Part shown: in pieces, positions 39,724-47,175 of the stretch
How positions within the stretch are numbered: position 1 is the stretch's first letter
Layout: each line of letters opens with the position of its first letter
NCBI GenBank assembly: GCA_903832775.1
Contig: CAILCX010000014.1
Coordinates: 1 to 63,178 of the forward strand
Length of the DNA: 63,178 nucleotides
Source: an uncultured Methylobacter sp.
GTDB lineage: Bacteria; Pseudomonadota; Gammaproteobacteria; Methylococcales; Methylomonadaceae
Direction: 5' to 3'
Program-made: the position numbers and the translations under genes
Notes under the pieces: model-generated
Databases searched by the model: none
What the model saw: only the letters and a program-made list of their open reading frames with translations
Told to the model about the DNA's origin: nothing

Positions 39724-40029
39724 ATGCTAAATCAATTCACTGTCAAGCAAGCTATAACTATTACAAGTATAGTTTTACTTTTAAACGGTTGCGCTTCTGA
39801 TCCCGTTCCTGTAACTGCTCCCATTCTTTCCGGTGAACAAATGCTCAACGAAAGCCAAGGCATTGCCAATTTGGGTGATAGATGGAAAAAAGGCAAGCAA
39901 ATGGTTGAACGTGGAAACATTTTGGTTCGTGAAGGTCAAAACAAAATTGATGAAGGTAACCGAATGATTGAAGAAGGAGAAAAAATAAAAAGCGAAAGCG
40001 AAGAAGGTTATAAAAATATAAAAAAATAA
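39724..40029 (+). CDS. Small lipoprotein with heptad-like repeats
   Basis: A 101-residue protein with a type II signal peptide; the lipobox LNGC places the lipidated Cys at about residue 23. The C-terminal half is built from degenerate 7-residue units of the form G-x-x-[IM]-[IL]-x-E (GQNKIDE, GNRMIEE, GEKIKSE), which should make a charged amphipathic helix or coiled coil. This resembles Lpp-like or tethering lipoproteins in design, but I do not recognise a family. It ends with Lys residues, and no peptidoglycan-binding domain is visible. Confidence 0.75.
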   Translation: MLNQFTVKQAITITSIVLLLNGCASDPVPVTAPILSGEQMLNESQGIANLGDRWKKGKQMVERGNILVREGQNKIDEGNRMIEEGEKIKSESEEGYKNIKK

Positions 40030-40180
40030 TATCAATTTTTTATGAAGTGTTGGATTATAAAAACACTAATTTTTGTTGATTTATTATGTAGTAAAAAGTT
40101 AAATGAGTAGTGGGCTTTTATGTTTAATTTAGCAATTCTTGATTGACGACCTTATGCATAGTTATTGCGCACTACAATTA

Positions 40181-40216
40181 AATTAATAATGGCATGGATG
40201 CCATGAATTAATTTTT
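40181..40216 (+). terminator. Rho-independent-like terminator after the heptad-repeat lipoprotein
   Basis: The core is ATGGCAT GG ATGCCAT (40189-40204), extended by AATTAAT arms with one bulge, and followed by a T-run at 40212-40216. It lies 150 bases after the lipoprotein stop and 50 bases before the ATP-grasp gene start. Confidence 0.6.
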
Positions 40217-40267
40217 AAGTAATAAGGTCTAATTTATTTTATGTGTTTAACAAGGTACTAAATACCA

Positions 40268-41446
40268 ATGTCAATGAGTGATATTTCGTTAAATAACATA
40301 ATGCTTGATAAAGTTGAACTGATCCCAATTTTGTCAAACTGTGCAATTTCCCGAAAACCAATTTCTGAGATCTCGCAGATGCTTAATGAGGCTGCGACAG
40401 ATGATGATTCCGGGAATATATTTATGCGCATGTTTTATATTTTTTCGGCCATGGGTCAAAATGAGTCAGCTCTTGATATGCAGGTAGTTGCACTTGAAAA
40501 TCGTTCGATATACAGAATTGTCAGTCCTGAAGTCACGAGTATAAGGTTGCTTGCACTAATGGGGCCGGGAGATATGTCAGATAACACCCCAATTGATTAT
40601 CTTATCGAGAATAGCGATATTCGTCTTGATTTACTTTTTATTTCAGATGAAGGTGATCTTCCACATTCAATACCGGATCATGATGTTGCCTTTATTGCAT
40701 TAGGCGAGTCTGACAAAAATAATCCCCTGCTCGAGAGAATAGGGAAGTTGCTTTTGATGTGGCCGCGACCGTTCATCAACCATCCTGACAAAATTAAGAA
40801 TTGCGCACGACATAAACTTCCAGATATTTTAAAAAATATTCCAGGACTTTTGGTACCAAAAACAGTTCGGGTGTGTCGCGAAAACTTAGGTGAGTGTAGA
40901 TTCCCAATAACTATAAGGCCGATTGATACTCATAGTGGAATTGGCTTTGAAAAATTAGATAATTTTAATGAATTAAAGGTCTATTTAGCCAATTCTGTAA
41001 ATACCGAATTTTATGTTTCTGAGTTTATTGACTATCAAAGCACGGATGGCAATTATCGAAAATTAAGAATCGCATTAATAGATAGAAAGCCGTATATATG
41101 CCATCAAGCAATTTCTGAACAATGGATGGTTCATTATATGTCTTCAGGTATGGAGCTCAGTGAATTCAAACGTAAGGAAGAGCAATGGGTCATGGAAAAT
41201 TTTGATCTGGATTTTGCGCTAAGGCATGGTGCAGCGTTATTTGCAATTGCTGAACGGTTTGAGCTTGATTATGTTGTGATTGATTGTGCACAAAGTAAAG
41301 ATGGCGAATTAATATTGTTTGAGGTTGATCCAAGGTGCTGGGTTCACGCCACAGATTCCGTTGAAATATTTCCCTATAAATTGCTAGTTATGCAAAAAGT
41401 ATTTAATGCATTTAGAAACTTGTTATTGAAAAAGTCATCTGTTTAA
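40268..41446 (+). CDS. ATP-grasp-like protein, uncharacterised
   Basis: A 392-residue cytoplasmic protein. The N-terminal third (about 1-90) is helical, perhaps a remnant TPR-like region (IFMRMFYIFSAMGQNESALDMQ). From about residue 95 it looks like an ATP-grasp module: VTSIRLLALMGPGDMSDNTP (preATP-grasp), the PITIRPIDTHSGIGFEKL nucleotide-binding loop, EFYVSEFIDYQS, and a C-terminal FEVDPRCWVHA metal/carboxylate motif. ATP-grasp enzymes join a carboxylate to an amine or thiol, but the substrate here is unknown. A small outer-membrane protein follows after 88 bases. Two start ATGs, 40268 and 40274, are possible. Confidence 0.7.
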   Translation: MSMSDISLNNIMLDKVELIPILSNCAISRKPISEISQMLNEAATDDDSGNIFMRMFYIFSAMGQNESALDMQVVALENRSIYRIVSPEVTSIRLLALMGPGDMSDNTPIDYLIENSDIRLDLLFISDEGDLPHSIPDHDVAFIALGESDKNNPLLERIGKLLLMWPRPFINHPDKIKNCARHKLPDILKNIPGLLVPKTVRVCRENLGECRFPITIRPIDTHSGIGFEKLDNFNELKVYLANSVNTEFYVSEFIDYQSTDGNYRKLRIALIDRKPYICHQAISEQWMVHYMSSGMELSEFKRKEEQWVMENFDLDFALRHGAALFAIAERFELDYVVIDCAQSKDGELILFEVDPRCWVHATDSVEIFPYKLLVMQKVFNAFRNLLLKKSSV

Positions 41447-41534
41447 TAAAAGAATTATGGGAATTTAATAATGTGTTTGTTAAAAGCAATCAAGTTGACA
41501 GTATAGTGGGTAAGAATATTTACCATGCCAACTT

Positions 41535-42290
41535 ATGAATTTAATAAATTTATTGCTATTTATTGTTATTTTATTAAATAGTAGTATTTCTGTTTTGGCT
41601 GCACCCACAAGAAGTAGAGATGCCAAGTCCCATAAGAAAGATGCTTCGTTAAACAAGGTTGATACAACACCCAACCTCGAAGATACAGATGTTTTTACAG
41701 TAACTTCAGAAGCCAATTTATATCAAAATTCATTGTACGAAAATTTTGATATTGATTTTTCGTCTACAAATGGCTGGGATGTTCAGCTATCTTCCTATAA
41801 TGTTCCTGTCTATCAAGATCCGAATTTAGATCTGCCTTACCAGGCGGATACCTTTATCAATGTATCCAAAACCTTTAAACTTAATAATTCATTAAATCTT
41901 ATTTTTGGTTCCCAGAACGGAACTTATCTTGCAGCAAAACCGACAGTTACACAATGGCAAAACCTGGATTATTCACAAGTATTGTGGCAGGTTAATTCAT
42001 TGATATCACTTAGAGGAGGGCTTTATTGGGCCAATTCAATTATGTCGGGAACAACGGATGTGCTTGGATATATTCCAGGTTTTACTGTAAATTTAATTGA
42101 AGACAAGCTAACCTTGCAAGCTGATTATTATAGTGGTCAATCAAATCTTTCGGGAGCCATAGTAAACTTGCAATATCAGGCAAGCAGATATTTTCAGTCT
42201 TATATAGGAGTGGGTGTCCCGGAGCAAAATTCAGGTAATGAGTTTTATGGGATTGTGGGTTTTACTCTTTCATCACGAGGTTTATTTTAA
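41535..42290 (+). CDS. Predicted small outer-membrane beta-barrel or periplasmic protein
   Basis: A 251-residue exported protein with a signal peptide ending about residue 22 (SISVLA). The mature chain has a polar, Ser/Thr/Asp-rich N-terminal stretch (about 23-65), then alternating beta-strand patterns (for example WDVQLSSYNVPVY, LNLIFGSQN, LTLQADYYSG, YIGVGVPEQ). It ends in FTLSSRGLF with the terminal aromatic typical of outer-membrane barrels. I do not recognise a family. It follows the ATP-grasp-like gene on the same strand and runs tail to tail into the response regulator. Confidence 0.6.
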   Translation: MNLINLLLFIVILLNSSISVLAAPTRSRDAKSHKKDASLNKVDTTPNLEDTDVFTVTSEANLYQNSLYENFDIDFSSTNGWDVQLSSYNVPVYQDPNLDLPYQADTFINVSKTFKLNNSLNLIFGSQNGTYLAAKPTVTQWQNLDYSQVLWQVNSLISLRGGLYWANSIMSGTTDVLGYIPGFTVNLIEDKLTLQADYYSGQSNLSGAIVNLQYQASRYFQSYIGVGVPEQNSGNEFYGIVGFTLSSRGLF

Positions 42291-42306
42291 ATTCAAAATT
42301 CTCTTG

Positions 42307-42987
42307 TTAGGTGATGTCCATTTTATAGCCAAAACCACGCACCGTTTTTAATAATTTAAGCTCAAAATCGTCATCAATCTTTCGTCGTAATTGGCGAATA
42401 TACACATCAACCACGTTAGTTAAGGGATCTGCGCTGTAGCCCCAAACCTGTTCCAGTATGCGTGTACGGCTTAAAACCTTGCCGGGCATTCGCATAAAGC
42501 ATTCCAATAAGGCAAATTCTTTTGGCGTCAAAATAATAGGTGTTTCACCTCGTTGAACTTCGTGGGTTTCTCCATTTAATACCAGATCAGCAATCGTAAA
42601 CTCTCTGTTATCCGGTTTTGTCAGGCCACCACGACGACGCATCAGGACTTCGATACGTGCCATCAATTCTTCAAAAGCGAAGGGTTTGGTCATATAGTCA
42701 TCGGCTCCAGATCTCAGACCGGTAACTTTATCATGAACCGTGTCTCTTGCCGTTAGCATCAAAATGGGTGTGGTAACTCCCAGACTACGTAAACGCTCAC
42801 AAACTTCTCGTCCATTAAGATCAGGCAACCCCAAATCCAGAATAATGACTTTGAATTTGCCTTCTTTGCCTAGAGCTATGGCTTCCATACCCGTTCTGGC
42901 AACCTCGACATTATAACTTTCAGCTTTAAGTCCTCGCTGAACAAAATCAACAATACGCTGATCGTCTTCCACTAGCAAAATTCGCAT
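42307..42987 (-). CDS. OmpR/PhoB-family response regulator
   Basis: A two-component regulator of 226 residues. The receiver domain (1-120) has the phosphoacceptor Asp51 in VIILDLGLPD, acidic residues LLVEDDQR at the start, Thr in MLTARD and Lys in MTKPF. The winged-helix DNA-binding domain (about 130-226) has LTPKEFALLECFMRMPGKVLSRTRILEQVWG and VYIRQLRRKID, typical of the OmpR class. It follows the intact kinase gene by 98 bases and is its likely partner. This is an OmpR-type, not the NtrC-type regulator usually found with GlrK/QseE. Confidence 0.94.
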   Translation of the reverse strand: MRILLVEDDQRIVDFVQRGLKAESYNVEVARTGMEAIALGKEGKFKVIILDLGLPDLNGREVCERLRSLGVTTPILMLTARDTVHDKVTGLRSGADDYMTKPFAFEELMARIEVLMRRRGGLTKPDNREFTIADLVLNGETHEVQRGETPIILTPKEFALLECFMRMPGKVLSRTRILEQVWGYSADPLTNVVDVYIRQLRRKIDDDFELKLLKTVRGFGYKMDIT

Positions 42988-43085
42988 ATAACTGATGTCC
43001 TTAAATTAAATGTAACAAGTATAAAGCGCTGAATCTCGATTACATGAGAAAATTAATTGTGCAGTTTATTTTTTAGGTCATAAAT

Positions 43086-44726
43086 TTAAACACTATGAAA
43101 TAAACTTTTACGCTGACTTGTTTTTTCGTCAACGGGTTCAACCGAATTAAGCGGTAATGTAACAGTAAATGTCGAACCTGAATTTTCAACGCTAGTTACA
43201 CTAATACTTCCGTCAAGTGCCGTAAGGATTGACTTAGCCATTGGCAAACCTAAACCAGTGCCATCGTCATTGGTACTGCGGGCATTTTGACTGCGAAAAT
43301 GGCGATCGAATATACGTTCTAAATCCTGACTGGGAATCCCTATTCCAGAATCGGTAAGGCTTAATATCGCTTTATTTGCCTCAGAGCGCAAGGTGACGTT
43401 AATACATCCCCCCGACTTTGAATAGCGACAGGCGTTATCACCCAAAATGAAAAGTATCTGGCGCAGGCGCTGTTTGTCTGCTCGAACCCAAATAGGTTTA
43501 TCTGGCGCTTCAAGATCAAGAGATACGGAAATTGATTTTTCCTGGGCCATGACTTCGAAATCTTCGACGGCGCTAATTACCAATTCGCAAAGATTAACCT
43601 TATCAGATTCAAATTGAAGATTCGCGGTTTCTGCACGAGCCAGAAACAAGAGATCGTTTACATATTTCCCCAGTTGCATTGCCAGTTCGACGATACGATG
43701 CAAAGTATCCCTATACTCTTCAGGTTCACGTTCCTTGCCTCTTAACGTCACCTCAGCTTCCCCTCGAATGACAGTGATTGGGGTGCGCAATTCATGGCTT
43801 ATATCAGCCAGAAACTCTCGCCGTGCAATATCCATGCGCTTTAATTCTTCGTTTAAGTGGTGTAGTTCAAAGGTACGTTCGGCAACTTTTTTCTCAAGCT
43901 GGGCACGCCCTTGGCGAAGTTTATTTTGCTGAACTTCAAGTTCCTGTGCCATTTGATTGAAATGGCTGGCCAGGTATGAAAATTCATTGCGGGCCTCAAG
44001 CTCAATGCGGTAGTCCAGATTTCCTGAGGCAATCTCGTCTGTACCTTTCATTAAAACTTCGATTGGTTTTCGAACACCATTTAACAGTAATAAGCCTGAT
44101 GTAAGGCTAAATAGAGCTGCACTCAATGAAGCCAAAATAGCGATCCAACGAGATTGGGAAAGCAACTCTTTCATTTCTTGTTGGGCTATTCCAGCGTTAT
44201 TTTTCTCAGCTTCGATTGCGGAATCAATAAGTGGCTGGAATTTCCCATCTATTTGTTCTTCAGAAAACTTTGAAAGTGCCTGCACGGCCAACTCATACTT
44301 ACCTTGTTGACGCAAACGCTCGACTTCGTTAAAGCGATACTCGCTGGCTTCCAAAAACACCGTAAAATGGGCGACTCTTTCAAGTTCAGCTGAATTATCT
44401 GGACGATCTTCGTCTTGATTTTCTGCATCCGAAGTCTTGATTGCCGTGTTTCTGAGCTCCTGCATTGCCTGGTATAGTCGTTGTCTGGATGATTCCACGC
44501 CGGCTTTGGCAGTTGGATTGGCTGTTATCAAGCTATCCATACGTTGTTTAAAGTGACGATAGGCTTCCTGAGACAGGCGTTCATAATGATCAAATGCTTC
44601 ATAGGCCCGCTGGCTGCGATGAAAATGTCGGGATACCTGATTTGCCCCCCAATAAAGAGCACCGCCCAAAAACAGGACAAAACTGAAGGAAACAATGATG
44701 ACAACAGCTAGCCGTATACGAAACAT
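43086..44726 (-). CDS. Membrane sensor histidine kinase
   Basis: A sensor kinase of 546 residues with two transmembrane segments (about 6-26 and 193-213). Between them lies a helical periplasmic domain with the charged EKNNAGIAQQEMKELLSQS. A HAMP domain follows (GVRKPIEVLMKGTDEIASGNLDY), then a coiled coil. The HisKA domain has FLADISHELRTPITVI with His311, and the ATPase domain has N box GDNACRYSKSGG, G1 DSGIGIP and G2 GTGLGLPMAK. The gene lies 6 bases after the QseG-like lipoprotein gene and 98 bases before the regulator, the likely output of this system. Confidence 0.94.
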   Translation of the reverse strand: MFRIRLAVVIIVSFSFVLFLGGALYWGANQVSRHFHRSQRAYEAFDHYERLSQEAYRHFKQRMDSLITANPTAKAGVESSRQRLYQAMQELRNTAIKTSDAENQDEDRPDNSAELERVAHFTVFLEASEYRFNEVERLRQQGKYELAVQALSKFSEEQIDGKFQPLIDSAIEAEKNNAGIAQQEMKELLSQSRWIAILASLSAALFSLTSGLLLLNGVRKPIEVLMKGTDEIASGNLDYRIELEARNEFSYLASHFNQMAQELEVQQNKLRQGRAQLEKKVAERTFELHHLNEELKRMDIARREFLADISHELRTPITVIRGEAEVTLRGKEREPEEYRDTLHRIVELAMQLGKYVNDLLFLARAETANLQFESDKVNLCELVISAVEDFEVMAQEKSISVSLDLEAPDKPIWVRADKQRLRQILFILGDNACRYSKSGGCINVTLRSEANKAILSLTDSGIGIPSQDLERIFDRHFRSQNARSTNDDGTGLGLPMAKSILTALDGSISVTSVENSGSTFTVTLPLNSVEPVDEKTSQRKSLFHSV

Positions 44727-44732
44727 GCTGGC

Positions 44733-45329
44733 TTAGTGCTTGTCGCCGCTTTCATCCAGGTGTTTCTCCATGGATCTTATCGCTTCCAGTTTTTCTCTTA
44801 GCAAGTCTGCTTCAGTTTTCTTGGCCCCGCTTACCTCTTTGGCCTCTGTTCCAGATTTATCTGTTTTTTGTTTGCGTTCTGATGTGACATTCTTTTTTGG
44901 TGCTGCTGGAGGCAGTAAGCGTTTTAAAGCTTCTGTTTGAATAATAAACATTTTCTGCATTCTTTCATCAGAAAAAACCTCAGGTTGAATTGTGCTTATC
45001 CCATCCAGAATTTTAGGAACTTCGCCGCAGGTATCAGATAGTAAGCGGCCTAGCATAATTTGTAATTGTATTGCATCATCAGGTGAGCTCTTTTGGCGTT
45101 TTTGTAAGCTACGACATATCTCTGTTCTTGCCGTTGGTGAACTTTTTGCCATGTTAACACCAAAAACGAGGAAATCATCAAAGTCAGATTGAACGTTTTG
45201 AACTGTTATTGGTGGAGGACTCTCGTTCAAATTTGTATTGACCTTTGCACAGCCACTCAGTAATAAAGTAGCAAGCGTTAAACAGGTGGATATTTTTGGA
45301 AATGATGCCGTTGATGAAGGCTGTTGCAT
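44733..45329 (-). CDS. QseG (YfhG)-like lipoprotein
   Basis: A 198-residue predicted lipoprotein with lipobox LLSGC (Cys27). The mature part is mostly alpha-helical, with LLSDTCGEVPKILDGI-type short helices and a C-terminal, Lys/Glu-rich coiled-coil stretch (about 145-198). In enterobacteria, the lipoprotein QseG lies between the kinase GlrK/QseE and its regulator GlrR and modulates the kinase. The position here, 5 bases after a GlrK-like kinase gene and 6 bases before a second kinase gene, fits an accessory role. The similarity is mainly contextual. Confidence 0.6.
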   Translation of the reverse strand: MQQPSSTASFPKISTCLTLATLLLSGCAKVNTNLNESPPPITVQNVQSDFDDFLVFGVNMAKSSPTARTEICRSLQKRQKSSPDDAIQLQIMLGRLLSDTCGEVPKILDGISTIQPEVFSDERMQKMFIIQTEALKRLLPPAAPKKNVTSERKQKTDKSGTEAKEVSGAKKTEADLLREKLEAIRSMEKHLDESGDKH

Positions 45330-45334
45330 ATTAG

Positions 45335-46801
45335 TCAGTTCTGTTGGGTTAGCGGTATTTGCACAAGGATACGAACGCCTTGTTGATCTTGTCTTGAATC
45401 AATAATATCGATCTTACCCTGGTGGTTGGTTATATATTCTTTAATTATTGCCAGTCCCAATCCAGGGCCTTGGCCAATTTCGTCAGCCAGCAAGTTTTTG
45501 CCATGGAAAAAAGGTTCGAACAAATGCAGCCTATCCTCGGGATCAATTCCAGGCCCTTCATCTTCAACTTCCAATTCCATTTGCATATCCGAATCTCGAA
45601 GCATGACTCGAATTTCACCGCCTTCCGGTGAGTATTTAATTGCATTTGAAAGCAATTGTTCGATGATGACCTGTAACTGATCAGGAATACCTGAAATTTC
45701 AACCGGCCTGGCCAGATTTTTCATGCTTATTGATTTTGCTTGAATTCTGGGTTCAAAATTATTGATGACAGACTCCAGTAATACTTTCATATTAACAGAT
45801 ACCTTTGAACTCATCGTTGGCCTTATGGCAGCCTGACTGTAACGGAGCAAACTTTTCGAAACTGTTTCTATTTGTTCAACATCATTGATGAGTTGTTGCG
45901 CAATATCTTGGCAGATCGGATTTTGCTCTTGATCCAACTGTGTTTGTTCAAGCAGTAGTTCAGTATTGTCTTTGATATTCGCCAGAGGATCATTAATTTC
46001 GCGAAATACGTTGCCCATAAACTGTTGTTTAGAAATCTCCATATCAATTAGGTAATTGCGTAGCCATTCAAGGCGATTACCCAGATAGCGAAGATCCGAA
46101 GGACCGGCAATGACAATCGGTTTTTCAAGCTGTCCCGACCCTAGTCGGCGTATGCCGTTATCCAATTGCTTTAGTGAGCGGGAAAGGATTATTAATAACA
46201 GTGCAATAAAAATGAACGACATGACCAGAAGAATAGCTCCTTTGATTAGAAGTCCATGTTCAAGTGAGGCTGATTGTTTGCGTAATTCATTAAATTGGTT
46301 GTCAATGTAACTCTCGAATTCACGGGAAAGTTTGCTTGATGATTCCCGCAATCCCTGGAACGCTTCATCGACCGGCAATTTAAGTGTGCTTTCACTTTCT
46401 GAGCTAATAATTTCTTGATAAATCAGATTTTCTTTTTCCGATAATTCATTTACAGAGAGACTTATTTCATTATCGATGCGTAATTTTAACAGTTCGCTTA
46501 AAGCCTGTTTGAACGATGCTCTGGTATTTTCGTAGGATTGTTGTTCGTAAGGCTGCCGTACAGATGGATCTGATAAGAGTATGAATAACCGCGCCTTTCG
46601 TTCGATATCGGCGGTTTTTTGCAGAACCAAACGCACTGCTTTTGTTTGTTCAAAAACCTGATAATTGATGGTTCTGCCTAAGGTCGAGGTTTCACGCAAG
46701 CCAAATGTCGCATACATGACCGCTAAATATAACGGAATAACCGCCAATAAAAAGCCAAGAATGATCAGTGATTTTAATGATAAAATTTTTTTTGACTTCA
46801 T
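45335..46801 (-). CDS. GlrK/QseE-like sensor kinase lacking the phosphoacceptor histidine
   Basis: A 488-residue membrane protein. It has two transmembrane segments (about 10-30 and 184-204), a helical periplasmic domain and a HAMP-like region with the GlrK/QseE hallmark GPSDLRYLGNRLEWLR. At the H-box it reads FMGNVFREINDPLANI: the position of the conserved His (His-Glu) is Arg267 (codon CGC at 46001-46003). The ATP-binding domain is intact: N box LLSNAIKYSPEGG, G1 DEGPGID, G2 GQGPGLGLAI. It may sense and allosterically control the next kinase, or act only through ATP binding. It is the first gene of the operon. Confidence 0.85.
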   Translation of the reverse strand: MKSKKILSLKSLIILGFLLAVIPLYLAVMYATFGLRETSTLGRTINYQVFEQTKAVRLVLQKTADIERKARLFILLSDPSVRQPYEQQSYENTRASFKQALSELLKLRIDNEISLSVNELSEKENLIYQEIISSESESTLKLPVDEAFQGLRESSSKLSREFESYIDNQFNELRKQSASLEHGLLIKGAILLVMSFIFIALLLIILSRSLKQLDNGIRRLGSGQLEKPIVIAGPSDLRYLGNRLEWLRNYLIDMEISKQQFMGNVFREINDPLANIKDNTELLLEQTQLDQEQNPICQDIAQQLINDVEQIETVSKSLLRYSQAAIRPTMSSKVSVNMKVLLESVINNFEPRIQAKSISMKNLARPVEISGIPDQLQVIIEQLLSNAIKYSPEGGEIRVMLRDSDMQMELEVEDEGPGIDPEDRLHLFEPFFHGKNLLADEIGQGPGLGLAIIKEYITNHQGKIDIIDSRQDQQGVRILVQIPLTQQN

Positions 46802-47175
46802 TGGTGCATAAATAAGTTTGAATCATTATCCAGGATCGTTAGAAACATAGTAAATCCCGGCTTTATAAAGTTATACAAGAAGTTTGGGTGTTTAATAAAA
46901 GATTTTTAAGACAGATCCCTGTCTTGGAAAATGTAACCTGCATAGATAATTTAAGTTGTGTTCTATTATAACACCAGTGCAGATGCATCATCTTTCTGTA
47001 ATAGTTTAAAGCGGTAGGGATGGTGACTGTATAACTGATTACAAGCCATCGGCTTAATATAAGTTTTTTAATATCTGGCTTTGTTCATATAAATTATAGA
47101 TACTGCAGGAATGTGGCCTTAATCTAACTTATATTTACCTTAATAAGTCGATTGTTGCTCTTCGATAAATTCAAA
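46802..47175. other. Spacer between the five-PAS kinase and the GlrK-like operon
   Basis: These 374 bases hold no credible gene. A perfect 7-base hairpin (AAGACAG/CTGTCTT, 46908-46914 and 46919-46925) lies about 105 bases before the GlrK-like start. It could be an operator for that operon, or an imperfect terminator for the upstream kinase gene. Confidence 0.5.
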
